Source of the DNA: JAVJSD01 sp040219575
Lineage (GTDB): Bacteria > Planctomycetota > Planctomycetia > Pirellulales > Pirellulaceae
Length of the DNA: 64,000 bases
Assembly: GCA_040219575.1 (NCBI GenBank)
Contig: JAVJSD010000014.1
Location: 1-64,000, forward strand
Direction of reading: 5' to 3'
Part shown: positions 41,901 to 49,322 of the stretch, piece by piece
How positions within the stretch are numbered: the stretch's first letter is position 1
Layout: every line of letters starts with the position of its first letter
Position numbers and translations under genes: made by a program
The notes under the pieces: generated by a model
The model's database searches: none
The model's input: the letters and a program-made list of their open reading frames with translations, nothing else
Told to the model about the DNA's origin: nothing

Positions 41901-42263
41901 TCGAAAGTGGCGGCGCTTCGCGACGACCTGAACGACTACGCCTCGCAGATGCGGCTCGAGGGCGCGGTGAGCGCCAGCGGCGACGCCTCGCTCGGCGTTC
42001 AGCTACGGGCTGCCGACAACCAGCTGACCGTGGGGAGCGTGTCGGAAGGCAGCATCGGCGCCGACGCCGGTTTGCAGCCGGGCGACCAGATCCTGGCCGT
42101 CGAGCGTGAGTGGGTCAACACGCCCGAGCAGCTGACCACTCAGCTGCAAGCCGCCGCCGAGCAGAACGGCAAGGCGTGGATCTACGTCGAGCGGGAAGGC
42201 GGCCGCCAGTGGCTGCAAGCCAACTTCGACGGTGAAGCCGCCAATTTGATCAGCGCGAAATAG
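38943..42263 (+). CDS. Giant exported protein: two PDZ, long coiled coil, one PDZ
   Basis: 1106 residues from GTG 38943, with an AAGGGA ribosome sequence upstream; ATG is not in frame there. A signal sequence (AAGAIAVAVSSLMFAGTASA, residues 23-42) is followed by a Gly-rich linker. PDZ-like domains are at about 109-185 (GIASTAGLRSGDQILAVGRQ), 200-280 (AQAGLQTGDQLLSVNGTDVG) and 1015-1095 (IGADAGLQPGDQILAVEREW). Between them about 720 residues consist of Ala/Gln/Arg-rich amphipathic helix with recurring RSDLNELA-type units, like apolipoprotein or LEA repeats. No protease domain is present. I infer a long envelope spacer or scaffold with peptide-binding ends. Likely monocistronic, with a terminator-like hairpin after it. 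Confidence 0.8.
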   Translation: MKNRTTLREYLRQRSRTGRRAAGAIAVAVSSLMFAGTASAQIGGLPGGGGLPGGGGGAPTGNLLPGGSGGPPTGGLLPGNSGGPGAPGGIVGSDGRINLRGIGGGGANGDLGFSLSNQTSGGLTVGNVTEGGIASTAGLRSGDQILAVGRQRISSQGDLVSQLQAAADGSGNAWLWVNRGGEPQWMQMNLNGNLYGSQGGTLGVNFADDAGALTINNITRGGAAAQAGLQTGDQLLSVNGTDVGTSEDVVGQLQAAADESGFAEITVNRDGVQQTLTAYVGDARSQLGQARAKIASTTNRVRSGLANVQSQLDSFAQNASDDVQARAEQIRGKVESLRSDLSDLSSGQQDALQQKISDARSRLSGLRSDLNELASEQSGEVRGQVDAMADATAQLQSNLNAMVEARTQAAAAALTDVQGQLEASTVGLQNQLSSIKEQLGDTQGDALARVNQRAQRLTQSVRQLRSASSEELQQRAVEVRDWAAAVRSDLNEMAQNQTGEIADSIEQARDRLAAVQADAAARLQQELDATLAADGEGEANLSAFVEATAEGMGSIGADADQAVQQRVAQIQDSAQALTASIRENAAGDSTDWIEEARNRADAIQSDLRGLAGDVKGQARGRVDQARGRIMAIEQRLATMAAGKVENAADAAAQTKEQATTKLTSLKDNVSQFASNQSDALKQRMERISSKIESVQEDVGAMAEDNQQAFADRLQSAKDAVAAVSADLHDAAGNATEDASAQIEAMADAAADVRAEFDAMASAQAEAMAEASAEAEGELSASVDEFQSSVNELTSEAAGAAKQRFQQLGEQVATLRESVNGFAEESGESLQQNVDQARNQASAIREELNELAQQKTGVAQEKLSQARDRAAALRDRISSFASSKLESGQDRAAGFAARVRNNAQATAQTLTTFAAEQQGAAAERLTQARDRVNDVVESLQETGEEAQSNLQQRVEAARDAVAEVRSDLNAAAENAGEEVQETVRNARSKVAALRDDLNDYASQMRLEGAVSASGDASLGVQLRAADNQLTVGSVSEGSIGADAGLQPGDQILAVEREWVNTPEQLTTQLQAAAEQNGKAWIYVEREGGRQWLQANFDGEAANLISAK

Positions 42264-42309
42264 CGGTTCGCACGCGAGGCGAATCGCCCGGGACCCCCTT
42301 CCCCGCGTT

Positions 42310-42353
42310 GACGCCCGGCTGCCTTGGTCGAAGAACCAATGCGGTCGGGCGTC
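42310..42353 (+). terminator. Probable terminator after the PDZ gene
   Basis: GACGCCCG pairs with CGGGCGTC, with a nested TTGGT/ACCAA hairpin inside, followed by TCTATTTGTTTC. The T run is weak, so this is moderate. Confidence 0.5.
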
Positions 42354-42416
42354 TCTATTTGTTTCACGTTCCAGCGACCAATGACGACCAGCGCAGCGTG
42401 ACAGCTAGGAATGGGG

Positions 42417-42490
42417 GTAGCAGAAGTCGTGAGACTTCTGGAGGCTCAGACGTCGTCACGAACTGCTGAACTCTCACGAGTTCAGCTACT
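42417..42490. repeat. GTAGCAGAAGTCGTGAGACTTCTG-family repeat, copy 3
   Basis: GGGTAGCAGAAGTCGTGAGA faces CTCACGAGTTCAGCTAC. It lies between convergent genes. After it, AATCAAG and GGCACTAGC also echo the sequence after copy 1 (10165-10200). Confidence 0.85.
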
Positions 42491-42514
42491 CGAAAATCAA
42501 GCAGTCACAAGGCA

Positions 42515-43876
42515 CTAGCGAATCCACACGCCGCCGACCGAGATGTTGCTGCTGTCGTAGTCCTGGCGGACGATATTCGAGTTGTTGTTGAACAGCGCGT
42601 ACTGCGTGTAGAGGCTCAGGTTCGGTGTGATCCATCGTCCCAGCCGCGCGGAGTAGGCGGCGTTGTGGTCGTTGCGAACCGTCGTCGTCTGCACCAGGTC
42701 GGGATTGTCGAAGTCGTACAGCGCCAGCGACGCGAAGAGTTGCAGGTCGTTCTGCTGGGTCGCGCCGAACAGCCACCGTCCCCCCGTGTAAATCGTGTTG
42801 GCGTCGTAACTGAAGGCGTTCACGGCCGCATCGGACTGTCCGAACGAGTAGCCGCCGACGAGATAGTTCGTTCGTCCCCGGCCGAGGAACCGCAAGGCCT
42901 GCAACTGACCAAGCTGGTTGCTGGAGGTAAAGGCCGGCGCCGGTTGAAACGTGTTCTGGTTGTACTGGAATCCCCCCTGCACCAGCCACAAGTCATTCAC
43001 CGAGAAGATCGTGTTCGAGCCGAAGCGGTTGATCGAGGCGAACGTCTGGCCGTTGAGCAGGTCGTATTCATATTGATAGAAGCCGGTGGTGACGATGCGG
43101 TCGGTGAGCCGCACGCCCAGCAAGCCCGATATCGAAGGAGCCTGAAAGTTGAATTGTTCGGCGCTGGAATGCAACGCCTGGTAATAGTTCATCCCCGTCG
43201 TGAAGCTGGCGTTGTCGCCCAACGGCAATTGGTAGAACGCACCACCGCTGGTCGTAAACCGCCAATCGTCCTGGAAGGCCGGTGCGATGGACGTCGTCGT
43301 CGGCAAGCCGGGCGAGATGATGCCTGTCAGAAAGTCGGTCACACCGCCGGGAATCAACGTGGTGACCGTGTTGGTCAGCGTGTTGTTCGGAATCAGCGGC
43401 AGTCCGCCGACCACACCGCCGCCGCTGCCGGGCACGTTGTTGGTGATTCCGCTCGCCAATCCGCCCGACATCAGGTTGCCGGGAACGCCCGAGAAGACGT
43501 CGTTCGGGCTTTGCAGAAAGCTGAACAGGACCGGGTTTTGCTGCGTCACGCCCGGCAGCGAGACGTTGGTGACGAACGACGCCGACTGATCGATGTAGAA
43601 CGACCACGGCGAGAAGCAGCCGCAACCACATGGTTGAGCACAGCCGCAGGGCTGGGCGCAGCCGCAACCCGCTGGTGCGGCGCATCCGCCGGCCCGCGCG
43701 TCGCAAGCGGAAGCCGTCGAGGCGACCGACGAGGCGCTTCGCCACGGGGCGTCCGACGGGGATTCTTGACGGTAGTAGTTGCTGTACGTCTGGTCTGCAG
43801 CTTCTTGCGCCGAGATTCGCGCGGCTCCAGCCAACGCGACGAGCAAAATCAGACCATGGATCGCGCGGGATCGCAT
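42515..43876 (-). CDS. Outer-membrane beta-barrel-like protein with Cys-rich linker
   Basis: 453 residues from ATG 43876, which has a perfect AAGGAGG ribosome site; the frame extends upstream without one. A signal sequence (AIHGLILLVALAGAARISAQ) is followed by a Ser/Cys segment, with GCAAPAGCGCAQPCGCAQPC near residues 63-82. The C-terminal two thirds is made of alternating-hydrophobic strands ending in aromatic residues (YYQALHSSAEQFNFQAPSIS, LVQGGFQYNQNTFQPAPAFT, DLQLFASLALYDFDNPDL), typical of a barrel, and the last residues NISVGGVWIR suit a barrel end. The role may be a porin or autotransporter-like barrel. Cysteines in an exported linker are unusual. Confidence 0.7.
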   Translation of the reverse strand: MRSRAIHGLILLVALAGAARISAQEAADQTYSNYYRQESPSDAPWRSASSVASTASACDARAGGCAAPAGCGCAQPCGCAQPCGCGCFSPWSFYIDQSASFVTNVSLPGVTQQNPVLFSFLQSPNDVFSGVPGNLMSGGLASGITNNVPGSGGGVVGGLPLIPNNTLTNTVTTLIPGGVTDFLTGIISPGLPTTTSIAPAFQDDWRFTTSGGAFYQLPLGDNASFTTGMNYYQALHSSAEQFNFQAPSISGLLGVRLTDRIVTTGFYQYEYDLLNGQTFASINRFGSNTIFSVNDLWLVQGGFQYNQNTFQPAPAFTSSNQLGQLQALRFLGRGRTNYLVGGYSFGQSDAAVNAFSYDANTIYTGGRWLFGATQQNDLQLFASLALYDFDNPDLVQTTTVRNDHNAAYSARLGRWITPNLSLYTQYALFNNNSNIVRQDYDSSNISVGGVWIR

Positions 43877-44226
43877 TGTTATCGCCCTCCTTGTGATTCG
43901 TCGCACCGATACTCCGCCAGAATAACTCCGGCGCGACTTTGCATAAGATTTGCATCGGCCGACCCGGCCGACGAAATTGCAGGAATTCGAGAACACATAA
44001 ACTGTTTTGAACGAATAGGTTATGGCACGTCAGAATGACGCGGCGGCGACTCGATTGTCGCCCCGCCACGCCCCTGTCAGTCTGTTCGGATTGGGCAACC
44101 ATTGCTATGGTTGACGGCGACCTTCGTCCACCCGGCGGCGAGAACCTGCACAGGCCGCCGTCGAGCATGTCGAAGCGGCCGAACACACCGACGGTGAACA
44201 ACTTGGAGCTCCCTCGGATCGCGACC

Positions 44227-45513
44227 ATGACCAACTTGAAACGACACGCCGCCCCGTTGCTGTTGCTGACGCTGCTGTCCGCCTGCAACCGCCCAGAGCC
44301 GATCGACGAGGTCACGCTCAACGACGCGTCGCTGGTCGAGAACGCCCCGCACGTCGAGGCCGCCGACGCCGACTGGCCCTGGTGGCGCGGACCGAAGCAG
44401 GACGGGAAGGCGACGGGTTCGGCGCCGGTGAAGTGGAGCGAGAGAAACAATCTGCTGTGGAAGACGCCGATTCCGGGACGCGGCCACGCCTCTCCCGCGG
44501 TGGCCGGCGATCAGATCTTCTTGGCCACCGCCGACGACCAGGCGCAGACGCAATCGCTGGTCTGCCTCAGCCGTGACACGGGGGCGCATCAGTGGACGAC
44601 GCAGATCCACCAAGGTGGATTCATGGGGCTGCATCACGACAATTCGCATGCCTCCGCCACGCCGGCCTGCGACGGACAGCGCGTCTACTGCGCGTTCATG
44701 GTGCATGACGGCGTCTGGCTGACGGCGGTCGATCTGCAGGGAGAGATCGTCTGGCAGAAGAAGGTCAGCAAGTTCGTCTCGCGGCACGGCTACGGTTCGT
44801 CGCCCGTGCTGTACAAGTCGTTGGTGATCGTCGTGGGCGACAATTCGGGCGGAAGTTTTCTCGCCGCCTTGCACGCCGACAGCGGCGAAGTCGCCTGGAT
44901 GGTGCGTCGCCAAAGCGAGGCCAGTTTCGGCACGCCGGTCGTCGCCCATGTGGCGGGCAAGGACCAATTGTTGATGAGCGGCCACAAGCAGATCATCAGC
45001 TACAACCCGGTGACCGGCGAAAAGCTGTGGACGGCGGAAGGTCCTTCGGAATCGACCGCCAACACGGTGGCTTGGAACGACGACCTGGTGTTCGCCACCG
45101 GCGGGCACCCGCAGACCGCACTGCTGGCGGTGCGGGCCGACGGCAGCGGCGAGGTCGCCTGGCGCTCGAGCATCAGCGGCTACGTTCCTTCGCCCCTGGT
45201 CGTGGGCGATCGGCTGCTGATCGTGCAGGACCGCGGCGTGGCGCACCTGCTCGATGCATCCAGCGGCGACATAGTCTGGTCGAAGCGGCTGGGCGGCAAT
45301 TTCTACGCGTCGCCCGTCGCCGCCGGCGAGCACATCTATGTGCCGAACCGTTCCGGCATGATGCTGGTGTTCAAGGCGGGCGACCAGTACGAAGAGGTCG
45401 CCGAAAATTTTCTAGCCACCGGCGGCGAAGCCAGTCCCGTCATCTGCGGCGGACGGATCTACATTCGCACTTCCAATCACCTGTTCTGCATAGGCCGTCC
45501 CACCGCCGAGTAG
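44227..45513 (+). CDS. PQQ-like beta-propeller lipoprotein
   Basis: 428 residues from ATG 44227. The lipobox is LLLLTLLSAC, so Cys-20 is lipidated. DWPWWRGPKQDGKATGSAPV is the family hallmark. Blades such as SLSRDTGAHQWTTQIHQ, AVDLQGEIVWQKKVSK, ALHADSGEVAWMVRRQ and LLDASSGDIVWSKRLGG follow. An earlier ATG exists in frame but lacks the lipoprotein layout. It is anchored to a membrane and faces the periplasm. It is followed by the RNase HI gene, 77 bp away, which is probably unrelated in function. Confidence 0.85.
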   Translation: MTNLKRHAAPLLLLTLLSACNRPEPIDEVTLNDASLVENAPHVEAADADWPWWRGPKQDGKATGSAPVKWSERNNLLWKTPIPGRGHASPAVAGDQIFLATADDQAQTQSLVCLSRDTGAHQWTTQIHQGGFMGLHHDNSHASATPACDGQRVYCAFMVHDGVWLTAVDLQGEIVWQKKVSKFVSRHGYGSSPVLYKSLVIVVGDNSGGSFLAALHADSGEVAWMVRRQSEASFGTPVVAHVAGKDQLLMSGHKQIISYNPVTGEKLWTAEGPSESTANTVAWNDDLVFATGGHPQTALLAVRADGSGEVAWRSSISGYVPSPLVVGDRLLIVQDRGVAHLLDASSGDIVWSKRLGGNFYASPVAAGEHIYVPNRSGMMLVFKAGDQYEEVAENFLATGGEASPVICGGRIYIRTSNHLFCIGRPTAE

Positions 45514-45590
45514 CCGGCTACCCGCTGGGGGCGCACGCGTTCGCCTTTCTCCACCACTCCGCGTCTCTTGCAACGGAATTCTCGCCTCGC

Positions 45591-46040
45591 ATGTCCGAAG
45601 TGCATCTGTTCACCGACGGAGGCTGCAGCGGCAACCCCGGACCCGGCGGTTGGGCCTACCTCCTGCGGCACGTCGGAACCGGCAAGGAGAAGGAAGCCTC
45701 GGGCGCCGAACGCGAAACGACGAACAACCGCATGGAGCTGACCGCCGTGATCCGCGGCCTCGAAGCGCTCAAACGCCCCTGCCAGGTGGAGCTGTTCACC
45801 GACAGCGTCTACGTCGGCAAGGGGCTGAGCGAATGGATGCCGAAGTGGAAAGCCAACGGCTGGCAGCGACGCGAGGGAAAACGCTGGAAACCGATCGCCA
45901 ATGAAGAGCTGTGGCGGCGGCTCGACGAGCTCGTCGCCAAACACCAGGTGAAATACACCCGCGTCGCCGGCCACAGCGGCCACCCCGAAAACGACCGCTG
46001 CGACGAACTCGCCGTCGCCGCGTATCAGAAGTATCTTTAG
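45591..46040 (+). CDS. rnhA: Ribonuclease HI
   Basis: 149 residues, typical length. The catalytic carboxylates are D9 (HLFTDGGCSGNPGPGGWA), E49 (NNRMELTAV), D71 (LFTDSVYV) and D138 (ENDRCDELA); the conserved His of GHSGHPEN is present. It cleaves RNA in RNA-DNA hybrids in the cytoplasm. ATG 45591 is chosen because it starts the classical MSEVHLFTDGG. Other frames upstream are not coding. Confidence 0.95.
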   Translation: MSEVHLFTDGGCSGNPGPGGWAYLLRHVGTGKEKEASGAERETTNNRMELTAVIRGLEALKRPCQVELFTDSVYVGKGLSEWMPKWKANGWQRREGKRWKPIANEELWRRLDELVAKHQVKYTRVAGHSGHPENDRCDELAVAAYQKYL

Positions 46041-46060
46041 GGCCGTGCGCCGGCGCTTCC

Positions 46061-46110
46061 GTAGCCGACGCTGCCAGCGTCGGCGTCAGTGCTACGATGC
46101 TGGCGGCTAC
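46061..46110. repeat. GTAGCCGACGCTGCCAGC-family repeat, copy 2
   Basis: GTAGCCGACGCTGCCAGCGT then CGGCGTCAGTGCTACGATGC; it precedes a sulfatase gene, as copy 1 does. Confidence 0.75.
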
Positions 46111-46152
46111 GACACTGGCGGCATCGGCAACGATCTTTGCAGAGCCCATTCC

Positions 46153-47682
46153 ATGCGATCGCAATTCGTCACCCTGCTGCTCACCGTTCTCGTCTGGATG
46201 CTGGCGGCGCCGCTACAAGCTCGCGCGGCGTCTCCGCCCAATGTGCTGTTTCTGGCCGTCGACGACATGAAGGACTGGGTGAACTGCCTGGGCGGCTACG
46301 AAGGAACCGTCCACACACCCCACATCGACTGGCTGGCCCGCCGCGGCATGCTGTTCACCAACGCCCATTGCCCGTCGCCCAAATGCGCGCCGTCCCGCGC
46401 CGCCGTCATGACCAGCCTGCGGCCGTCCACGACGGGGCTCTACGACAACGGGCACTGGTGGTATCCCAACCTGCCGGACGTCGTCAGCCTGCCGGCCCAC
46501 TTTCGCCGGCACGGCTATCGCGTCGTGGGGGCGGGCAAAATCTTCCATCACACCGCCGGCAACCATCCCCCGAATCAATGGGATGAATTCCTCCCGCTCC
46601 GCTTTCGCAACGACCCCTGGTTTCGCGGCGCGCGGATCAACTATCCGTGGTCGAAGTCCGGCCCCTTTCCCGAAGGCTTTCCGTTTTGCGGTCTTGCCGG
46701 CCTGCCGCATGAAAACGACTGGGGACCGCTGGGCATTCCCGAACGCGACTACGACGACCACCTGAGCGCGGACTTCGCCGTGCAATTCCTGAAGCGGCAG
46801 ACCGAAACGTCGGGTGATGCTCCGTTCTTTCTCGCTTGCGGCCTCTTTCGACCGCATCTGCCTTGGTACGTGCCCCGCAAGTATTTCGATCTCTATCCGC
46901 TGGAAGAGGTGGTGCTGCCGGCGACGCGCGACGACGACCTGGACGACGTTCCACCGGCCGGCCGAAAGTTCGCCGAAAACCGACAGAGGGATTTCGAGAC
47001 GATCAAGGGGGCGGGAAAGTGGAAGCACGCCGTGCGGGCTTACCTCGCCAGCATCACCTTCGCCGACGCCCAACTCGGACGCGTCCTGGACGCCCTGGAC
47101 GCGAGCGGCCGGGCGGAAAACACCATCGTGGTCCTCTGGTCGGATCACGGCTGGCACCTCGGTGAAAAGAACCACTGGCACAAGTCCACCTTGTGGGAGG
47201 AGGCGACGCGCGTGCCGCTGATCATCTCGGCCCCCGGGTCTTCTCCCGGCCGTTGCTCCCGCGCCGTCGGTCTGATCGACCTGTTCCCCACGCTGAACGA
47301 CCTTTGCGCCTTGCCCCCGATTCCCACTCACGACGGATCGAGTCTCGCGCCTCAATTGCGCGATCCCCGGGCCGAAACCAAACGCCCGGCGATTGTTGAA
47401 TACCACCGCGGCAATGCGGCGGTGCGCTCCGACCGCTACCGCTACATCCGCTACGAGGACGGCGGCGAGGAGTTGTACGACCTGCAGACCGATCCCCATG
47501 AGTGGACGAATCTCGCCCGCGACCCCCGCTACGCGCAACGGAAAAGCCGTCTCGCCGAGTCGCTGCCCGACGCCTGGGCCCCCTCGGCCCCGACCAAGGG
47601 CGCGTACGAATTCAATCCCGACACGTTCGTCTGGAAAGAGAAGTCGACCGGCCGCCTGATCCACGGCCGCGATCAAAAGTGA
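46153..47682 (+). CDS. Sulfatase, iduronate-2-sulfatase-like, secreted
   Basis: 509 residues. Signal FVTLLLTVLVWMLAAPLQAR. PPNVLFLAVDDMKDWVNCLG carries metal ligands; CAPSR near residue 78 is the formylglycine site. The stretch DNGHWWYPNLPDVVSLPAHF and the C-terminal GEKNHWHKSTLWEEATRVPL are typical of iduronate-sulfatase-type proteins in planctomycetes. It removes sulfate esters from polysaccharide, exact substrate unknown. Confidence 0.9.
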   Translation: MRSQFVTLLLTVLVWMLAAPLQARAASPPNVLFLAVDDMKDWVNCLGGYEGTVHTPHIDWLARRGMLFTNAHCPSPKCAPSRAAVMTSLRPSTTGLYDNGHWWYPNLPDVVSLPAHFRRHGYRVVGAGKIFHHTAGNHPPNQWDEFLPLRFRNDPWFRGARINYPWSKSGPFPEGFPFCGLAGLPHENDWGPLGIPERDYDDHLSADFAVQFLKRQTETSGDAPFFLACGLFRPHLPWYVPRKYFDLYPLEEVVLPATRDDDLDDVPPAGRKFAENRQRDFETIKGAGKWKHAVRAYLASITFADAQLGRVLDALDASGRAENTIVVLWSDHGWHLGEKNHWHKSTLWEEATRVPLIISAPGSSPGRCSRAVGLIDLFPTLNDLCALPPIPTHDGSSLAPQLRDPRAETKRPAIVEYHRGNAAVRSDRYRYIRYEDGGEELYDLQTDPHEWTNLARDPRYAQRKSRLAESLPDAWAPSAPTKGAYEFNPDTFVWKEKSTGRLIHGRDQK

Positions 47683-47695
47683 GGCCGAAATCGCC

Positions 47696-47720
47696 GTAGC
47701 CGACGCTGCCAGCATCGACG
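47696..47720. repeat. GTAGCCGACGCTGCCAGC-family repeat, copy 3
   Basis: GTAGCCGACGCTGCCAGCAT then CGACG, 13 bp after the sulfatase stop codon. Confidence 0.75.
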
Positions 47721-47849
47721 GTTCAAATCCTCGAGCCGCTGGTTTCATCCCAGGTTGTACTACACAAGTCCCGCGCCCCTTGGGCTCGTCTTTCACCCTC
47801 CCTTCCGAGGTCGCGCAGCTTTTAAGTCATTTGGAACGGAAGCGTTGCG

Positions 47850-48180
47850 CACAATCGAAGCGGCCGCGTGAGCGGCCGGGTCTTAGCCGCGGAAGCGGCG
47901 TCGGAAAATAGCCCATGGCGTCAGCCATGGGCACGCGGTGACGAAGCGCTTTTGAACCCCGGCAGGGGTGACCGAAGCGCACCATCTCTCAGCGCACCAT
48001 GTCTCGACGAGGCCGGCGAGTCCGAAAGCGCCCCACGCACCACACCGCGATCGAAAGCGCCGCGCTTCCATCGCCCCTACCGGGGTTCCCATCGCGCTCG
48101 TATCCCTTCCTCCCACGGCTTACGCCGTGGGCTATTATCCATCGCCGCTGTCGCGGCTCGACGACGGCTGACGCCGTCCT
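47850..48180. repeat. Composite inverted repeat around CCCATGGCGTCAGCCATGGG
   Basis: Short palindromes (GCGGCCGCGTGAGCGGCC, CCCATGGCGTCAGCCATGGG, CCCACGGCTTACGCCGTGGG) and mirrored texts (AATAGCCCATGGCGTC / CGCCGTGGGCTATTAT) form a large imperfect inverted element. Open frames here encode Arg/Pro/Ser-rich nonsense. The next 440 bp (48181-48620) show no gene or repeat I can name. Confidence 0.65.
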
Positions 48181-48620
48181 CCTGGAGTTGTGACGCCCTT
48201 GACCCATCTTCAATTGACGACGTAACACCGAGATCGCCGTGGATCGTCTCGATCACAACGCCCAAACGCCCGCTGAAAACGAAACTTAAAAACTGCACGA
48301 CCTCTTCCGGGGAGGGTCGGACGCGCAAGCGGCCGGGGAAGGGTGAACTGAGAACAGACTTTGCTTCGGCAGTGCTCTTCTAATTCGCTACTGCGGAGAT
48401 GGCAGAAAAATGAAGAGGTGGGAGAGCGGGCCCTCGCCGCGGGGGCCAAAGCGGGGCGACTCATCTCCACAGAGGTACTTCCACCTCCTCAGTGATGGTT
48501 GACCCCAAGCCGTTCGTATTGGCCCGACCGGTTGCCGCCGCGAACTTCCCCATGAAGTTGGACGAGCGTGGTACAATACGAAGGTCCATTCATTTCGAGG
48601 ATCATTCAACGGCGGTAGCT

Positions 48621-48845
48621 ATGAACGTGGACAACACGATCCACATGCTGACGAGCTTGAGCGTGGCGGAGCGATTGCGGGTGGTGGAGGCAGTCTGGAA
48701 CAGCCTTGATGCGCAGGCCGCTGACGAAACGTTGTCGCCGGAGCAGCGAGTGGAGCTTGATCGTCGCCTGGATGACCTCAAGGCGAATCCCGACAAACTC
48801 TTGACATGGGATCAGGTCCTCCAGCGCCTCCGCGAAAAGCTGTGA
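48621..48845 (+). CDS. Antitoxin of addiction-module family
   Basis: 74 residues (MNVDNTIHMLTSLSVAERLR, VVEAVWNSLDAQAADETLSP, EQRVELDRRLDDLKANPDKL). This matches the short addiction-module antitoxin family with a helical dimerisation region and an acidic C-terminal toxin-binding tail. It overlaps the toxin by 4 bp (GTGA), so production is coupled. It should bind and neutralise the toxin and possibly repress the pair's promoter. A TACAAT -10-like sequence is at 48572-48577, without a clear -35. Confidence 0.85.
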   Translation: MNVDNTIHMLTSLSVAERLRVVEAVWNSLDAQAADETLSPEQRVELDRRLDDLKANPDKLLTWDQVLQRLREKL

Positions 48846-49138
48846 ATCTGCCACTGAGGTTCCGCGACGAGATTCCCGACGATATCGCCGCGGCGTGCCA
48901 CTGGTACGAGGAGCGGCAGGAAGGTCTGGGGCAGGATTTTCTCGAAGAGTTGCCGGAAGTACTCCAGCGGATCACGGGCAATCCCGAAATGTACGCCGTA
49001 CGCCGGCGCGACGTCCGATCGGCCCGCATGCACCGCTTCCCCTACGTGGTTTACTACCGAATCATCGCTAACTCCGTCGCCGTCATCGCGGTCATGTTTG
49101 GCGTCCGCGATCCGTCAGCGTGGCAAGATCGAATCTGA
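48842..49138 (+). CDS. RelE/ParE-family toxin
   Basis: 98 residues from GTG 48842 (overlaps antitoxin by 4 bp). It has the RelE/ParE fold markers: FRDEIPDDIAAACHWYEERQ, GLGQDFLEELPEVLQRITGN, PEMYAVRRRDVRSARMHRFP and YVVYYRIIANSVAVIAVMFG. It acts by mRNA cleavage or gyrase inhibition; which cannot be told here. The pair can stabilise nearby DNA. Type II toxin-antitoxin module with antitoxin first. Confidence 0.9.
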   Translation: MNLPLRFRDEIPDDIAAACHWYEERQEGLGQDFLEELPEVLQRITGNPEMYAVRRRDVRSARMHRFPYVVYYRIIANSVAVIAVMFGVRDPSAWQDRI

Positions 49139-49322
49139 TCGGACCGGTAGAGGTTTCGCTTCGCTACTTGATGTCGCTTCAACCCTACCCGTCCGCTTGC
49201 GCGGCCGCCCCTCCCTGGAAGCGAGAGTGAAATGGGTGGGCTTCGCTCGTGGCCTTGGCGGCCATTCCAAAACCTTGCGGTGCGTGTGGACGAGCGTCTA
49301 TCATCGTCGGTGGAGGTGTCAC

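Noticed and set aside
47868..48383. A 171-residue frame on the plus strand
   Set aside because: Arg/Pro/Ser-rich, crosses short palindromes, no ribosome site and no recognisable fold.
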